Notes under the pieces: model-generated
Seen by the model: only the letters and a program-made list of their open reading frames with translations
Told to the model about the DNA's origin: nothing
The model's database searches: none
In this document: positions 1-6,128 of the stretch, in pieces
How positions within the stretch are numbered: position 1 is the stretch's first letter
Layout of the letters: every line of letters begins with the position of its first letter
Position numbers and translations under genes: made by a program
Source of the DNA: GCA-2686265 sp036010965
Lineage (GTDB): Bacteria > Planctomycetota > UBA1135 > GCA-002686595
Direction of reading: 5' to 3'
Assembly: GCA_036010965.1 (NCBI GenBank)
Contig: DASCMO010000100.1
Coordinates: 1-8,045, forward strand
DNA length: 8,045 bases

Positions 1-1135
1 AGCCGAATTGGATCGCCGCGAAGGCGCGCGTCGCTCCGTCGAGCAGGTCGAGGTCGCTGTCGGTGACCGACACCCCCAGGGAGTAGCGCAGGTCACACGA
101 CTCGAGGAAGGTCAGGGTCGCGCCCAGGGTGCGCGTGGAGAGATCCGGCGCGTCCAGCTCCTCGGAGACGTCGAGGTGAGCTCCCACCAACCAGCGCTGA
201 CCGAACTGGGCCTGCGACCACAGGTACCAGGCCTCGGGCTCCTCGGGAGACGCGTCTTCACGGTCGATCTCCGCCGCGAGCCACTCGCCTCCCAGGCGCA
301 GGGCATTCAGGCCGCGCTGCTCGTCGGAACGCCAGGTGTACAGTGCGTCGAGCCCCAGGAGATCGGTTCGGAGCTCGTCCCGGTCCGCCTGGCGGCCGTG
401 GTACAAGGAGAGGCCCGAGCGCAGGACGTGCTCGCTCCCCACCCCCCGCGACCACGCCAGGCGTGCGACCTGTGCGCCGGTAGCCCCACCGTCCTCGATG
501 GTCAGCGGCGGGTTGCCCGAGTCCAGGATCTCCCAGGTCGCGCGCAGGGCGCCCGCGTCACCGGGCAGCTCGCGCCGGTACGACACCGAACCGCCGAGCT
601 GGGAGTAGCCGTTGTCGCCGAAGAACTGAGTCAGCGCGCGCGGCCTGTTGATCTGGGGCAGATCGAACACGCGTACGCCGTTCAGGAACCCGAAGTGAGT
701 ACGAAACTGGCCCAGCTGGAACGACAGGCCCGACGGCAAGTCGCCCAGCAACGGCACGCGCCGCACATCCAGGTACGCCTCCTCGACATCGAGGCCGTAC
801 TCGGTATTGAGCCGGTTCGACTGGATGCTGGCGGTCAGAACGGCGCCCACGCCGCTCTCGAGGGTGGCGCGCAGGGAGAGGTCGATCTGGCGCAGGCGGG
901 CGATGTCGGTGATGTCGTTGCTCGCGCTGCCACCCTCACCGTCGCCGTCGCCCTCGATCCCGTGGTCGTCCTTGCGCGCGAGGAAGCTCCCGTAGACTCC
1001 GACCTCCACCTCGTGGCGCTCGATCCAGTCACTCCATCGCGGTGCGAGAGGATTCCCGTCCGCGTGATCGAAATCCTGAGCCGCCGCCGGCAAGGCGAAC
1101 AGGAGCGAGGACATCATGGGAAGCAGGCGCGACAT
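1..1135 (-). CDS. Outer-membrane beta-barrel (porin-like) protein, 3' end cut by window edge
   Basis: Seen: 378 uninterrupted codons run from the ATG at 1135 to base 2, with one base left over. The start is supported by an AGGA Shine-Dalgarno (plus positions 1145-1148) 9 nt upstream. Residues 1-20 form a short signal peptide (hydrophobic SSLLFALPAAAQ), with likely cleavage just after the AAA/Q. The mature part is rich in alternating polar/hydrophobic strands with aromatic girdle residues, for example 42-53, 83-105, 136-150, 236-247 and 302-325. Residues 156-190 (LPQINRPRALTQFFGDNGY, then a Gly-rich strand) resemble a conserved stretch of phosphate-selective-porin or zinc-regulated receptor-type barrels; this is recalled family knowledge. 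An acidic Asp/Gly-rich loop (56-74) follows the first strand and may be an extracellular or metal-binding loop. The last visible residues (AFAAIQFG) look like a terminal strand. Role inferred: passive uptake across the outer membrane, substrate unknown. It lies 70 nt downstream of the PH-domain gene and may be cotranscribed with it. Confidence 0.8.
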   Translation of the reverse strand, partial: MSRLLPMMSSLLFALPAAAQDFDHADGNPLAPRWSDWIERHEVEVGVYGSFLARKDDHGIEGDGDGEGGSASNDITDIARLRQIDLSLRATLESGVGAVLTASIQSNRLNTEYGLDVEEAYLDVRRVPLLGDLPSGLSFQLGQFRTHFGFLNGVRVFDLPQINRPRALTQFFGDNGYSQLGGSVSYRRELPGDAGALRATWEILDSGNPPLTIEDGGATGAQVARLAWSRGVGSEHVLRSGLSLYHGRQADRDELRTDLLGLDALYTWRSDEQRGLNALRLGGEWLAAEIDREDASPEEPEAWYLWSQAQFGQRWLVGAHLDVSEELDAPDLSTRTLGATLTFLESCDLRYSLGVSVTDSDLDLLDGATRAFAAIQFG

Positions 1136-1205
1136 GGGCGCGAATCCTACGTGCGGGGTGGCGCGCATCCCAGGGTCCGTCCACCACCGACGCGGCCGCG
1201 CGACC

Positions 1206-1787
1206 TCAGGAGCGCTCCGCCAAGAGGCTCTCGATGCGCCCCAGGGTGTCACGGATCTCCTCCAGCACGGGCTCCGACGACGCCGCAGCCGGCGCCGAGG
1301 GCACGGCGCCCACGACCCGATCGCGCTGGTTCAAGACCGCGTCGCGGAAGGCGAGGGCCTCGACCACCCCTGGCAACGAAACCTGCCCCATGCTGGTGCC
1401 ACTCCCACCGCCGGCCGTCTCCACCTTCAGACTGCAGAGACCGAAGTGGCGCAGGATGGGTCCCTCGTGCAACGCCAGGTCCGTGATCTTGTCCAGGGGA
1501 ACCGTCTTCTGGATGCGGATCAGGAATCCCTTGCGGATGTTCAGGCTGCGATCCGTCAGCTCCGCCTCGATGGACTCGAATTGGCGCCGACAGAGCGCCT
1601 GGCCGATGCCCAGGAGCCAGAGAGGGATGAGCGGGATGGTGACGATCATCGCCGCCATCAAGGGCAGCGCACCGAGCAGGAAGTACGTCTTGAGGCGCTC
1701 GTCGAACACCGCCCGCAGGAGGATCTCCTCCTTCCTGGAGCCCGTCACCTCAGTCGTCGTCGCCTCCGTCGTCCCCTTTTCGGCCAT
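1206..1787 (-). CDS. Two-helix membrane protein with bacterial PH (bPH2, DUF304-like) domain
   Basis: Seen: 193 residues from the ATG at 1787, placed 7 nt after a strong AGGAGG. The frame is open further upstream to an ATG at 1865, but the added 26 residues are Arg-rich and that ATG has a poorer ribosome site. The N-terminus is a polar Thr/Glu-rich cytoplasmic stretch (1-33). Residues 34-64 form a long hydrophobic segment, probably two closely spaced helices broken by prolines (TIPLIPLW). Residues 70-150 match the bPH2 pattern: an ELTDRSLNIRKGFL strand pair, then a VPLDKITDLALHEGPILRHFGL motif in which basic/Pro-Leu-Asp and Ile-Thr-Asp precede a Gly-Leu turn, then a strand ending in VETAGG. 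Residues 172-192 form a short amphipathic coiled coil (EPVLEEIRDTLGRIESLL). Known: such proteins (YdbS/YvdC-type) are inner-membrane proteins of mostly unknown function. Its neighbours encode other envelope proteins. Confident in the domain; the biological role is unknown. Confidence 0.82.
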   Translation of the reverse strand: MAEKGTTEATTTEVTGSRKEEILLRAVFDERLKTYFLLGALPLMAAMIVTIPLIPLWLLGIGQALCRRQFESIEAELTDRSLNIRKGFLIRIQKTVPLDKITDLALHEGPILRHFGLCSLKVETAGGGSGTSMGQVSLPGVVEALAFRDAVLNQRDRVVGAVPSAPAAASSEPVLEEIRDTLGRIESLLAERS

Positions 1788-1794
1788 CGTCATG

Positions 1795-1800
1795 CCTCCT
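1795..1800 (-). promoter_or_regulatory. Ribosome binding site deciding the PH-domain start
   Basis: A full AGGAGG on the minus strand lies 7 nt from the ATG at 1787. It is only 1 nt from the in-frame ATG at 1793, which is too close, and it lies inside any protein started at 1865. It therefore favours 1787. Confidence 0.75.
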
Positions 1801-1950
1801 CGCGTTCCCGCATCGCGGCAATCCTGCTCGATCCGCGAGCGCCTGTCCAGCGAGCGCCCCTCCATTAGCCCTCTCCCGATCCATCATCGCCTCCTCGCCG
1901 GGGACGGTGCTCTTGCGCTGAGAGACACGATCGCCGCAGCGCATGCGAAC

Positions 1951-1981
1951 GGGAGCGCGAGGGCGACACCCTCGCACTCCC
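1951..1981 (-). terminator. Strong hairpin 25 nt after the coiled-coil gene, terminator-like without a U tract
   Basis: Plus-strand arms GGGAG-c-GCGAGGG (1951-1963) and CCCTCGC-a-CTCCC (1969-1981) form 12 base pairs with one mismatch around a 5-nt loop (CGACA). On the minus strand it follows the stop codon of the coiled-coil gene (2007-2009) directly. The base run after the stem on that strand is GTTCGCATG, so there is no real U tract. It could be a weak or factor-assisted terminator, or an mRNA 3'-end stabiliser separating the coiled-coil gene from the PH-domain gene. Confidence 0.45.
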
Positions 1982-2006
1982 GCGCGGTACCGAACACGGA
2001 CGCGGG

Positions 2007-2951
2007 CTAGAACTCGAAGACCACGCCCGCCCCGACTTGCGGCTGCAACTCGAGGTAGGGGGCCTCGACCAGGCCGTCGCTTCCACCCTCGCTCTCGAGC
2101 TGATCCCGCCCCTCGCCCTGCGACTCACGCTGGAGCTGGAAGCGAGCCATGTCCTCGTAGTCGTCGCGGAACTGGTCGCTGGCCAGGAGGTCCAGCTCGG
2201 CTTCCTGACGACTGCGCACCTCGGCCAGGCGCGCGGTCATCTGATCCAGGCTGGAACAGTCGAAGCGCGAACACTCTTCGATCGTGCGGTTGCGCTTGGC
2301 AAGCAACCCGATCAGCCGGTCGTTACGAGCGATCGCATCCACCTGACGCGAGAGCTGCCAGATCTGGCCCTGAAACTGCGCGCGCTCGTTCTCGAGCTGC
2401 AACAGCAACCCCTCGAGGCGGTTCGACTGCTCGTGCAGGTAGGCCAGGTCATGGCCGGCATCGGCGGCCCGGTTGGCGTAGGCCACGCGCGTGTGGCGGA
2501 TCTGGTTCACGCGCGCCGAAGCGCGCTCGACGCTCACGACCTTGTGGTCGAGGGCGACGGTCATCGCCCGGGCCCCACCAGCCTGGCCGCGCGAGCTCGC
2601 CGCCCGGGCCACGAGGGGCTCGAACTCATCGAGGTCCCTGTCCGCCATGGCCACCACGCGCTCGCTGATCGCCTTCTCGCGCTCGAGCTGACGGATCTGC
2701 TCGTGCAACTCGGCCAGGTCGCCGCGCACCTGGGCGATGCGCTCGGGATACTCGCTCTCCAGCTCCGCCAGCTGAGCTCGCAGGGCGGTCGGGTCATCGA
2801 TGCAATCATCGATCCGCGTCAGCAAGTCCCCCTGGACCTGGTTGAGGACCGCGCGGGTGCGCATGGGCCCCGCGATGAGGATGGCCCCGCCGCCGAGAAC
2901 GACGCTGCCGAGCAGCAGGAAAGCTCCGGCCTTGGTGATGGTCTTGAACAT
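2007..2951 (-). CDS. Membrane-anchored coiled-coil envelope protein
   Basis: Seen: 314 residues. The ATG at 2951 follows AGGAG (plus 2959-2963) by 7 nt. Residues 7-29 form one transmembrane helix, rich in Gly/Ala/Leu, preceded by two lysines and followed by MRTR. There is no clear signal-peptidase site, so it probably stays anchored. Residues 55-115 are a charged heptad-rich coiled coil (RAQLAELESEYPERIAQVR onward) and residues 165-255 a second one; a hinge between them (116-135) is Gly/Ala-rich. Cysteines stand at 50, 227 and 232. The tail (275-314) is acidic and ends in a hydrophobic stretch, VGAGVVFEF. Inference: the layout recalls PspA-like coiled-coil proteins that I remember near ECF sigma genes in planctomycetes, but I cannot prove homology. 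It is divergent from the sigma gene and shares its upstream region, so coregulation is plausible. Function unknown; a structural or stress-response envelope role is the best guess. Confidence 0.83.
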   Translation of the reverse strand: MFKTITKAGAFLLLGSVVLGGGAILIAGPMRTRAVLNQVQGDLLTRIDDCIDDPTALRAQLAELESEYPERIAQVRGDLAELHEQIRQLEREKAISERVVAMADRDLDEFEPLVARAASSRGQAGGARAMTVALDHKVVSVERASARVNQIRHTRVAYANRAADAGHDLAYLHEQSNRLEGLLLQLENERAQFQGQIWQLSRQVDAIARNDRLIGLLAKRNRTIEECSRFDCSSLDQMTARLAEVRSRQEAELDLLASDQFRDDYEDMARFQLQRESQGEGRDQLESEGGSDGLVEAPYLELQPQVGAGVVFEF

Positions 2952-3176
2952 GAATCTGCTCCTGGGGCGCGACGGCCCTGTGGGTGATGAGGGTGTGACG
3001 GGCTCGGATCGGGACGCTCCCCGCGGCCGGCCTGGCCGTCTGGAAGCGGCGACACCAGTTTTCTTGGGAGGCCGGGGGCGGAAATTTCACGCCGCGCCCC
3101 CTTTTCGCATCCGATCCGCACCCGGGCCCGAATAAATGGGCTCGGCGAGCGTTTTAGGGGGCGAACAGGCCTCTCC
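2952..3176. promoter_or_regulatory. Divergent regulatory region with inverted repeats
   Basis: The 225 nt separate the starts of the coiled-coil gene (minus) and the sigma gene (plus), so promoters for both should lie here. Visible structure: CGGCC/GGCCG (3024-3028 and 3034-3038); GGGGGCG (3074-3080) with CGCCCCC (3095-3101) followed by TTTT (3102-3105), enclosing the perfect palindrome GAAATTTC (3081-3088); and GCTC-GGC-GAGC (3140-3150) followed by GTTTTA. The A/T-rich pockets at 3057-3065, 3081-3088, 3102-3105, 3131-3137 and 3152-3156 stand out in very GC-rich DNA. I could not fit a confident sigma-70 or ECF -35/-10 pair. Operator and leader-hairpin readings are both possible. Confidence 0.55.
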
Positions 3177-3926
3177 TTGCACGACATCACCACAAGCTTC
3201 ATCCGCCGCCTGCGCGATCGCGAGCCGGAGGCCTGGTTCGAGCTGTGGGAGACCTTCGGCCCCATCCTGCGCGCTCAGCTGCGGCGCTGGGGGCGCGGGC
3301 GCATTGGCCACGAGACCGTCCAGGACCTCTCCCAGGAGACCCTGACGGCCCTCTCGGGCGCCATCGACCGCCACGACCCCTCGCGCGGCGCCCGCTTCTC
3401 CACCTGGCTCCTGGCCATCGCACGCTACACCCTGGGAGACGAGATCGACCGGCGCACGGCCGCCAAGCGTGGAGGCGGCCTGCGACCGGTGGCCCTCGAG
3501 AACCGCTCGGATCTATTCGACGACGAGCCGTCCCCTCCCGCCGCCTACGAACAGGCGGTCTTCGACGCCAAGGTCGAGGCCGCCCTGCGGCAGGTGGAGC
3601 GCGACTCGGAGTTCATGGAGTTCGCGGTCTTCCGCATGCGGGTGCTGGAAGGCCAGGACGGCAAGCACACCGCCGCCAGCCTGGGGATCAGCGAGCCCAC
3701 GGTCAGCCGCCGCCTGGCGGCCGTCCGCCGCCGCCTGCGGGCGCGGCTCTTCGAGGTCTTCTCGCGCTACAGCTTCACCAGCGACGAGATGGCGGAGCTG
3801 GAGCGAAACGGGATCGACCTGGATCCCAACAAGCAAAGGGAGGCGAGCCTCGACCAGGCCATCGCCGACATCTACCACCGAAACTGCGCGCGCCAGGCGC
3901 GGGAGGCCGCCGATGCCCATCCCTGA
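3177..3926 (+). CDS. ECF-type RNA polymerase sigma factor with C-terminal extension
   Basis: Seen: 249 residues. Region 2 spans about 5-95, with the core-binding motif DLSQETLTAL (50-59) and the FSTWLLAIARYTLGDEIDRR helix (74-93) for -10 recognition. A linker (97-125) follows. Region 4 spans about 130-192, with a helix-turn-helix HTAASLGISEPTVSRRL (164-180) for -35 recognition. Residues 195-249 extend past the usual end of region 4 and are charged (SDEMAELERNGIDLDPNKQ). The start is TTG at 3177: no in-frame ATG or GTG occurs in at least the preceding 120 nt, the next in-frame Met is residue 147, and a weak AGG lies 7 nt upstream. Known: ECF factors redirect RNA polymerase to envelope or stress promoters, and in planctomycetes they often sit beside Ser/Thr kinases. 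The kinase gene follows 39 nt downstream, evidently an operon. No anti-sigma gene is visible. Confident in the family; the regulon is unknown. Confidence 0.93.
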   Translation: MHDITTSFIRRLRDREPEAWFELWETFGPILRAQLRRWGRGRIGHETVQDLSQETLTALSGAIDRHDPSRGARFSTWLLAIARYTLGDEIDRRTAAKRGGGLRPVALENRSDLFDDEPSPPAAYEQAVFDAKVEAALRQVERDSEFMEFAVFRMRVLEGQDGKHTAASLGISEPTVSRRLAAVRRRLRARLFEVFSRYSFTSDEMAELERNGIDLDPNKQREASLDQAIADIYHRNCARQAREAADAHP

Positions 3927-3965
3927 CCTGCACGCCAGCCCATCCAGGAAAGAGGAGCCCCGCCG

Positions 3966-6071
3966 ATGATCACGAGCGCCATCGCCGTCATGAAGGTCCT
4001 GGTGATCCTGGGCGTGGTGATCGCCCTGCCCGTCGCCTGCATCTGGGGCGCGGTGCGCTTCGTGCAAGGCACCTTCTGGCTCCTGGAAGCCCTCACGCGC
4101 CTCGGGGTCGGGATCGTCGGCCAGACCTACCGCTTCGTGCGCGACACCCTCTCGGACACCCTCGGCCTGGCCGGGGCGTTCCTGACCGCCGCGCTGGTCC
4201 TGCCCCTGGCTCTGGTCAACGTCCTCGTCGCTCGCTGGGAGGCGGCAAGGCACTACGGGCGAGCCCTGGAAAGCGAGCTGCAAGAGATGGGCGTCGCCCT
4301 CTGGGGCCTGGCGATCGGCAACCCCATCCGCCTGCTGGGCCTGAGCCGGCTCACCGAGGGCATCGAGCGCCGCCTGCCGCGGCTGGTCGCCGGCGCGCCG
4401 GCGGCGAGCGCGAGCGCCGGGAACGACTTCGAAGGCTACGAGGTGCTGGACACCCTCCCCACCGGTGGCTCGGGGGCGCGCCTCTTCCTGGCCCGGCCCA
4501 CGCGCGAGAAGCTCGCGCGCTGGCGTGAGGACGGCGAGGCGCCCCCCGGCCGGGTCGTGATCAAGTCCTTCGCCCTCGACGCCGGCTCGACCTTGCCCCA
4601 GATCGTGCGCGAGAGCCGTGCCCTGGAAGCAGCCAGCCGCCTGGGGCTGGTCCTCGAACACGAGCTGACGCTCACCAGCTTCCACTACGTCATGCCCTAC
4701 GTCCCTGGCGAGGAACTCGACGTCGTGATCGGCAAGATGCACGCGCGCGGCGGCAGCGCGGGCCTGTGTCCGGCGGACCTGGCGCTCGTGATGAGCTACG
4801 CCAGCGACCTGCTCTATACCCTCGACCGCTTCCACGCCGAGGGGCTGTGGCACAAGGACATCAAGCCCGCCAACCTGATCGTCTCGCGCGGGCGCGCGCA
4901 CCTCGTGGACCTGGGCCTGGTCACGCCCCTGCAATCGCCCATGACCCTCACCACCCACGGGACCGAGTACTACCGCGATCCGGAGATGGTGCGCATGGCC
5001 CTCAAGGGCCTCAAGGTGCACGAGGTGGACGGCGTCAAGTTCGACCTCTACAGCGCGGGCGCCGTGCTCTACTCCCTCGTCGAGGGTTCGTTCCCCGCCC
5101 ACGGCAGCCTCTCGCGCATCACCCGGCCCTGCCCCGAAGCCCTGCAGTGGATCGTGCGGCGCGCCATGGGCGAGGTGAAGACACGCTACCGTTCCGCGGG
5201 TGAGATGCTGGCCGACCTGCGCACCGTCGCCATGGCCCCCGATGCACGCCTCCTCAAGCCCGCCGACCTGCCCTCGGTCTCCGGGCGCAAGGTGGACTGG
5301 AGCCGCATGGGCGGCCTGGGAGCCCCGCGCGTTGCGGGCGACCCCGCTCCCCACCCGGCGCCCTCCCGGACCCGTGCGTCCCGCTCCGGGCGGCGAATCC
5401 CCGCTCGCGCGCTGGTCGCGGCCAGTCTCTGGGGGCTGCTCTTCTACGGCGCCCTGGATGTCCTGTTCCTCGACGACGAGCCGCGCTCCGCCGCCGCTGA
5501 ACGCACCGCAGCCAGCCAGCGCCAGCCCCGCAGCCTGCGCCACCTTTGGGCCCGCCACATCGACGCGGACCTGGACTCCGACGCCGCCCCGGGCGCGCTG
5601 GTGATCATCGACGAGCTGGGTGCTCGCTCGGACCCGCGCATCGTGAGCGCCCTGCGCGAGGAGCTCGAAGAGCGCGGCTTCGAGGTCCTGGGCGGCCCCG
5701 GCGGCAAGGGTGACGAGCGCGAGATCCACTTCGTGGCCACAGCCCGGCGCGCGGTGGGCCTGGCCGGCCCCGATGACCCGACGGCGTTGGCGCACCTCGA
5801 GCGCACCCTGGCCGAGGACGGCGTCCTGCAAGCGGCGATCTGGCTCACCCCCGCCGAGAGCCCTGAGTGCCTCACCTACCGCTTCGTGCGCCCGCGCACG
5901 AACTCGCCGGAAGCCTCACGCACCCTCTCGCTCTCCGGGATCGTCCGCGATCATCCCTCGGCGGGCCCGGCCGTCTCCCGCCGCCGCGCTCGGAGCGCAG
6001 CGCGGGAGCGCGCTGCCGCCCGGCCAGCGGGGCGAGACCACGCAGGCCAGGGCAGCGGCAGTTCGGACTAG
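3966..6071 (+). CDS. Membrane Ser/Thr protein kinase (Hanks type) with C-terminal extracytoplasmic domain
   Basis: Seen: 701 residues; the ATG at 3966 follows GAGGAG (3952-3957) by 8 nt. Residues 9-34 and 66-90 are two hydrophobic segments, probably an N-terminal membrane hairpin. The kinase domain spans about 155-420: Gly-rich loop TGGSG (166-170), ATP-anchoring K200 in VVIK, helix-C E216, catalytic HKDIKPAN (296-303, D298 and N303), metal-binding D315 in VDLGL (DLG instead of DFG), a Thr-rich activation loop (T327, T329, T330, T333), DPE (338-340) in place of APE, D360 in FDLYSAG, and R408. All key catalytic residues are present, so it should be active. A Pro/Arg-rich linker leads to a transmembrane helix (482-502), then a 150-residue alpha/beta-looking domain (about 520-660) that should face the periplasm, and an Arg/Ala-rich low-complexity tail (665-701). 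It shares an operon with the ECF sigma gene, so the sigma factor or its partners are candidate substrates. This is inference. Confidence 0.95.
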   Translation: MITSAIAVMKVLVILGVVIALPVACIWGAVRFVQGTFWLLEALTRLGVGIVGQTYRFVRDTLSDTLGLAGAFLTAALVLPLALVNVLVARWEAARHYGRALESELQEMGVALWGLAIGNPIRLLGLSRLTEGIERRLPRLVAGAPAASASAGNDFEGYEVLDTLPTGGSGARLFLARPTREKLARWREDGEAPPGRVVIKSFALDAGSTLPQIVRESRALEAASRLGLVLEHELTLTSFHYVMPYVPGEELDVVIGKMHARGGSAGLCPADLALVMSYASDLLYTLDRFHAEGLWHKDIKPANLIVSRGRAHLVDLGLVTPLQSPMTLTTHGTEYYRDPEMVRMALKGLKVHEVDGVKFDLYSAGAVLYSLVEGSFPAHGSLSRITRPCPEALQWIVRRAMGEVKTRYRSAGEMLADLRTVAMAPDARLLKPADLPSVSGRKVDWSRMGGLGAPRVAGDPAPHPAPSRTRASRSGRRIPARALVAASLWGLLFYGALDVLFLDDEPRSAAAERTAASQRQPRSLRHLWARHIDADLDSDAAPGALVIIDELGARSDPRIVSALREELEERGFEVLGGPGGKGDEREIHFVATARRAVGLAGPDDPTALAHLERTLAEDGVLQAAIWLTPAESPECLTYRFVRPRTNSPEASRTLSLSGIVRDHPSAGPAVSRRRARSAARERAAARPAGRDHAGQGSGSSD

Positions 6072-6128
6072 GCGAGACCTTGCGCGCTCTGGCCTGAAGG
6101 CTCGTGAAGGAAGCGGACCGGGGTCCAG

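Larger units (their letters stand above)
1788..2006. other. Intergenic gap between the coiled-coil and PH-domain genes
   Basis: The 219 nt hold the hairpin at 1951-1981 and, on the minus strand, a second AGGAGG (plus positions 1890-1895) upstream of a double ATG (1887 and 1884). That ATG opens a 45-codon frame that ends at 1750 inside the PH-domain gene. I see no convincing -35/-10 pair. A promoter for the PH-domain gene may lie here, since a hairpin separates it from the upstream gene, but none is recognisable. Confidence 0.4.

Noticed and set aside
8..1486. A 492-codon open frame on the plus strand
   Set aside because: It lies opposite the barrel gene, which has a signal peptide, a Shine-Dalgarno and beta-strand patterning, and also opposite the PH-domain gene. 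The plus-strand translation is Arg/Gly/Pro-rich without domains.
1788..1865. An N-terminal extension of the PH-domain protein to the ATG at 1865
   Set aside because: The added 26 residues are Arg-rich and unlike the family, and the AGGAGG at 1795-1800 fits the ATG at 1787.
2037..2987. A 316-codon plus-strand frame opposite the coiled-coil gene
   Set aside because: The minus strand has an ideal ribosome site, a TM helix and heptad repeats. The Leu/Val/Gln-rich plus-strand reading is what antisense of a Glu/Gln/Leu coiled coil gives.
3136..3345. An ATG-started frame just ahead of the sigma gene
   Set aside because: It is in a different frame from the sigma gene and overlaps region 2. It yields a short Ser/Ala/Arg-rich product without motifs.
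3245..4528. A 427-codon plus-strand frame overlapping the sigma and kinase genes
   Set aside because: It is an out-of-frame reading rich in Pro/Arg/Gly, with no recognisable motif, and it crosses the boundary of two well-supported genes.
3513..5831. A 772-codon open frame on the minus strand opposite the sigma and kinase genes
   Set aside because: Its length is striking, but the sense strand encodes complete sigma and kinase motifs. The antisense product is low-complexity (Gly, Ala, Gln, His, Asp), as expected from a third-position G/C bias.
6072..6128. Search for a bidirectional terminator between the convergent kinase and sulfatase genes
   Set aside because: Only a weak GGAC/GTCC pairing is present near 6115-6126, with no T run on either strand.
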